Shown here: in pieces, positions 61,361-64,000 of the stretch
Layout: each line of letters opens with the position of its first letter
Position numbering within the stretch: the stretch's first letter is position 1
Assembly: GCA_017554325.1 (NCBI GenBank)
Contig: JAFZIP010000001.1
Location: 62,001-126,000, forward strand
Direction: 5' to 3'
DNA from: Bacteroidales bacterium
Lineage (GTDB): Bacteria > Bacteroidota > Bacteroidia > Bacteroidales > WCHB1-69
DNA length: 64,000 nucleotides
The notes under the pieces: generated by a model
Seen by the model: only the letters and a program-made list of their open reading frames with translations
What the model was told of the DNA's origin: nothing
Databases searched by the model: none
Translations under genes and position numbers: made by a program

Positions 61361-63556
61361 TTATGCGTAGTTTTTGGTTATTGTTAAAATATTCTTTTCA
61401 TCTTTTCTCTCATATTTCACATTATCCATAATGGTACGGACAAGGTGAATGCCAAGACCTCCAATTGGACGTTCATCTATTCCTGCTGCAATGTCAATTT
61501 TTTCCTTGGCTGTAGGATCAAACGCCATCCCGTTATCGGCAATGACAAAGGAAACGCTCTTCCCGTCAACGGTGGCGTCAATGTTCACCACGCCGTCGGT
61601 TCCTTCTGGATAGGCATACATGATAACATTGGTCACAGCCTCTTCCAAGGCCAAGTTGAGATTTGATGTGGCTTCGTGGTCAAGTTCAATCCGCATGGCA
61701 ATAGTATCCACGAAATCGGGCAATAGGGCAATCTGCTTAATATCGTTATGCAGGGTGAGGTGATAGTGACAGGGGGTCAAGGGGTTGCCGCCCAGGTAGT
61801 GGATGAAGAGCATGGTCAGATCGTCGCTCTGTGGAGCTTTGTCCACAAAGAGGGAAACTCTATGTTCAATATGTTTCAAGTGGTTCTCTGAACTTTTCCT
61901 CCCATGCAAAGCCGCTTTGATTCTGGATTCGCCAAATTGCTCTTGTGAGCTGTTTTCCGCCTCTGAAAGGCCATCGGTGTAAAGGAAAAGGGCATCGTCA
62001 TATTGAAGGACTGTTTCCTGCTCGACGAATTTCATATCTCTGATGATGCCGAGCGGAAGATTGGGTACAACAGGGAGTCCTCGGATGGCATCGGTGAGGA
62101 TCAGCGGTGGATTGTGCCCGGCGTTGCAATAGCTCAGTTGGCCTGTGGTCAAATCAAGCACGCCACAGAAGAAGGTGACGAACATGTTGTTCTCGTTTGT
62201 CTCAGAGATGGAGTTGTTCATGGAGGTCACAATCCTTGCCGGACTTGTTTCGTGTGCCGACATGGCGCGGAACAGGCTCCGTGTCACGGCCATTACCAAA
62301 GATGCCGGGACCCCTTTGCCTGAGACATCGCCGATGCAGAAAAACAGCTTTTCGTCGCGGATGAAGAAGTCGTACAAGTCGCCTCCGACTTCCTTGGCGG
62401 GAATGACGGAAGCGGCCAGATCCAGATCCTTGCGCTCGGGGAAGGGCGGGAAGGTCTTGGGAATCATGGACATTTGGATCTCCCTGGCGATATGAATTTC
62501 GTTTTCTATTCGCTCTTTTTGTTCATACAATTGCCGATATTTGATTTGGTTTCTCGTCACAATCCGGAGAATAACTACGATCATGACCAAACCAAGGACT
62601 TGGAGTATATTTACCAATAGCCCAATCCGTCGTACGCCTTTGTATAGCTCTTTTTCGGGTAGCACGATCGACAATGACCAACCAGTCCTCTCCACTGGTG
62701 CGAAATAGACATGGTTGTTTTTCCCGTTGTAGCGGACGAGCATTTCGCCTGTCTCTCCGGAAAGCATGGCTTTGTTGACGCGGTCGAGCGCCTCGCGGTC
62801 CGAGGATTCCGAAGCAAACTGATCCACGGTTTTTTTCATCACCAAAGTATCAACCGGACACACCATGATTTGCCCGTTTCGGCTGACCACCATGCTGAAA
62901 GCGTTGGGATAAACTTTGATATCGCCAATAAGCTCCGTGAGCCAATCCAAGGAGATGTCTGCCGTGAGAATGGCGGCAATTTCGCCGTTGTTATCTCTCA
63001 CGGGTGTGGAAAAAGTGACCATCAACATGTCACCACCATTCTCGTCAAAGTAGGGCTCCGACCAATAGCTTTCACCCAATTCCAACGGTTTGGTGAACCA
63101 TTCCATGGAGGGATAATCATACTCTTCCGTGGCCAGCGACAACATCCTGATTTTACCAGTCTCCATGTCACGGGTGGCATAGGGAGCGTACAGTGGATAT
63201 TTTTGGCTATATCCGGGGACAAGAGCTATGGTGGAACCGACCACAACGGGATTTTCGCTCACCACTCGCTGTGGTATCCTCTTCAAACTGTCGGGATAAT
63301 CCAAACACCATTGCGCCACCCAAATACTGTTGCGAACGGCAGCCTCGGTTTGGTTCACGACATCCATAATCTTGTTCTCGGCACTTTTCAGCTCGCCCTC
63401 CGCCCTCAGAGAGGCCTCGTGTTTGATGCCCCTTTGGGTATATATATACTGGATGATAGAGGTGACCTCCAATGTGAGGGCAGCCACAATCACCAGTAGC
63501 AATCGCGTTCTGAACGACATGCCAAACCCTTTATTCTCTTTTCTGTTGGCTTTCAT
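61361..63556 (-). CDS. Membrane sensor with Cache, SpoIIE-type phosphatase and HATPase domains
   Basis: A 731-residue signalling protein. Membrane helices near 16-36 and 312-335 flank an extracytoplasmic Cache-like sensor. Then comes a PP2C/SpoIIE domain (EVGGDLYDFF, IGDVSGKGVPASLVMAV, YCNAGHNPPL, QSDDLTMLFI) and a C-terminal GHKL ATPase domain (NLALEEAVTNVIMYAYPEG, DNGMAFDP, GGLGIHLVRTIM) like RsbW/SpoIIAB. Phosphatase and anti-sigma kinase are thus in one chain, acting on the STAS protein downstream. The ATG overlaps the upstream kinase gene (ATGA). Confidence 0.92.
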   Translation of the reverse strand: MKANRKENKGFGMSFRTRLLLVIVAALTLEVTSIIQYIYTQRGIKHEASLRAEGELKSAENKIMDVVNQTEAAVRNSIWVAQWCLDYPDSLKRIPQRVVSENPVVVGSTIALVPGYSQKYPLYAPYATRDMETGKIRMLSLATEEYDYPSMEWFTKPLELGESYWSEPYFDENGGDMLMVTFSTPVRDNNGEIAAILTADISLDWLTELIGDIKVYPNAFSMVVSRNGQIMVCPVDTLVMKKTVDQFASESSDREALDRVNKAMLSGETGEMLVRYNGKNNHVYFAPVERTGWSLSIVLPEKELYKGVRRIGLLVNILQVLGLVMIVVILRIVTRNQIKYRQLYEQKERIENEIHIAREIQMSMIPKTFPPFPERKDLDLAASVIPAKEVGGDLYDFFIRDEKLFFCIGDVSGKGVPASLVMAVTRSLFRAMSAHETSPARIVTSMNNSISETNENNMFVTFFCGVLDLTTGQLSYCNAGHNPPLILTDAIRGLPVVPNLPLGIIRDMKFVEQETVLQYDDALFLYTDGLSEAENSSQEQFGESRIKAALHGRKSSENHLKHIEHRVSLFVDKAPQSDDLTMLFIHYLGGNPLTPCHYHLTLHNDIKQIALLPDFVDTIAMRIELDHEATSNLNLALEEAVTNVIMYAYPEGTDGVVNIDATVDGKSVSFVIADNGMAFDPTAKEKIDIAAGIDERPIGGLGIHLVRTIMDNVKYERKDEKNILTITKNYA

Positions 63557-64000
63557 AAGATAGTTTTTAACGCTTCACGGAATTCTGGCATAGGGCGCTT
63601 GGTGTCACGTTCAATGATCAGTGTTTTGAGTCCAGCATAGGGCATGATGATGTCTATTATCTCCTTCAAAGGAATATCTTCTCCGAAATAGGCGGGTACA
63701 AAGTATTCCCAGAACTGCATGGCCAATGACTTCGGCATGTGGAACGTCTCCCGGATGAATGCCTCGTCGCTCAGGCAGCAGCAGAGATAAACCATGGCTA
63801 CGTCAAAAAGGTGATTGCCCCAACAAAAGTCTCCCAAATCGATAAAATAACGTTGCTCGCCAACAAAGATAGCGTTGCTGTATTGCAGATCCCCATGAAC
63901 GGCAGTCTCCTCATCAGGGGTGTCGGCGATGAAACGTTCCAAGTTTTTCTTCTCTTGCGGTGTGAAAAACGGATTCTGTTGAAGAAGCCGATAATAGCGG
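63553..64000 (-). CDS. Aminoglycoside phosphotransferase-like kinase (TIGR02172-type), partial
   Basis: The C-terminal 149 or so residues of a small-molecule kinase, cut by the window edge. AVHGDLQYSNAIFVG is the catalytic loop (HGDLxxxN) and YFIDLGDFCWGNHLFDVAMV the metal-binding DxG-like loop of APH-fold enzymes. This family is often seen near partner-switching genes in gut Bacteroidota. Substrate unknown. The stop overlaps the next gene's start by four bases, so the kinase, sensor and STAS genes form one operon. Confidence 0.8.
   Translation of the reverse strand, partial: RYYRLLQQNPFFTPQEKKNLERFIADTPDEETAVHGDLQYSNAIFVGEQRYFIDLGDFCWGNHLFDVAMVYLCCCLSDEAFIRETFHMPKSLAMQFWEYFVPAYFGEDIPLKEIIDIIMPYAGLKTLIIERDTKRPMPEFREALKTIL

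Overview
The window is chromosomal DNA from a member of the Bacteroidota, most likely the order Bacteroidales. The evidence is direct: at least 24 start sites are preceded by the TAnnTTTG -7 box of this phylum, and the gene content is typical for it (MurF-Alr fusion, DUF2723/GT117 protein, the type IX secretion protein PorQ, a FISUMP-domain protein, a YfhO family protein, methylmalonyl-CoA mutase with MeaB, butyrate kinase). I see no rRNA, tRNA, CRISPR array, insertion sequence or prophage. The left-hand polysaccharide genes are visibly more AT-rich than the housekeeping blocks.

Layout. 1-4474: tail of a capsule or O-antigen cluster (iron alcohol dehydrogenase end, LicD, WecB, a serine-acetyltransferase-like protein behind a G11 tract, a GT32 glycosyltransferase, DUF1919). 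4674-6032: a lone DUF234-type ATPase. 6296-10921: GT2, YfhO family membrane protein and GT4. 10965-19585: cell-envelope precursors (GmhA, MurF-Alr, PglF/WbpM-type dehydratase, WlbA, a flippase-like membrane protein, RfaE2, an M23 peptidase homologue). 19684-23518: ribosomal protein L31, Lon, MeaB. 23519-24043: a gene-free stretch with a row of perfect hairpins, followed by a secreted FISUMP protein. 25520-33766: flavoprotein, Gmk, MutS, a HEPN/MNT toxin-antitoxin pair, a small orphan gene, and a tatD-OYE-dehydrogenase operon. 33862-35889: atpBEF, ended by a terminator. 36014-43156: ElbB, AroK, phosphatase, GT117, PheS, PPIase. 43214-49524: patatin, methylmalonyl-CoA mutase large subunit, MltD-like transglycosylase, MORN-repeat protein. 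49647-53713: lipoprotein, a second HEPN/MNT pair, PorQ, a DegT aminotransferase, HicBA. 53710-64000: an ABC permease, FtsZ-FtsA-FtsQ, NadK-Buk, a lipoprotein, and a STAS / SpoIIE-phosphatase / kinase module cut by the right edge.

How the genes work together. Most of the window builds or maintains the cell envelope: nucleotide-sugar enzymes (WecB, WlbA, dehydratase, GmhA/RfaE2, DegT), glycosyltransferases, peptidoglycan synthesis and remodelling, and division (FtsQAZ). Three small toxin-antitoxin loci sit between housekeeping genes. The right edge encodes a partner-switching signalling module.

The most unusual signals are small-scale ones. Two copies of a palindrome begin exactly at a TAG stop codon, and five short-period (7 or 9 bp) tandem repeats start at or shortly after stop codons. 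A G11 tract puts the only upstream ATG of an acetyltransferase out of frame, suggesting phase variation. The lon promoter is interlocked with an intrinsic terminator. The ATP synthase operon stops after atpF and has a hairpin between atpE and atpF. A type IX sorting-like domain lies inside, rather than at the end of, the FISUMP protein.
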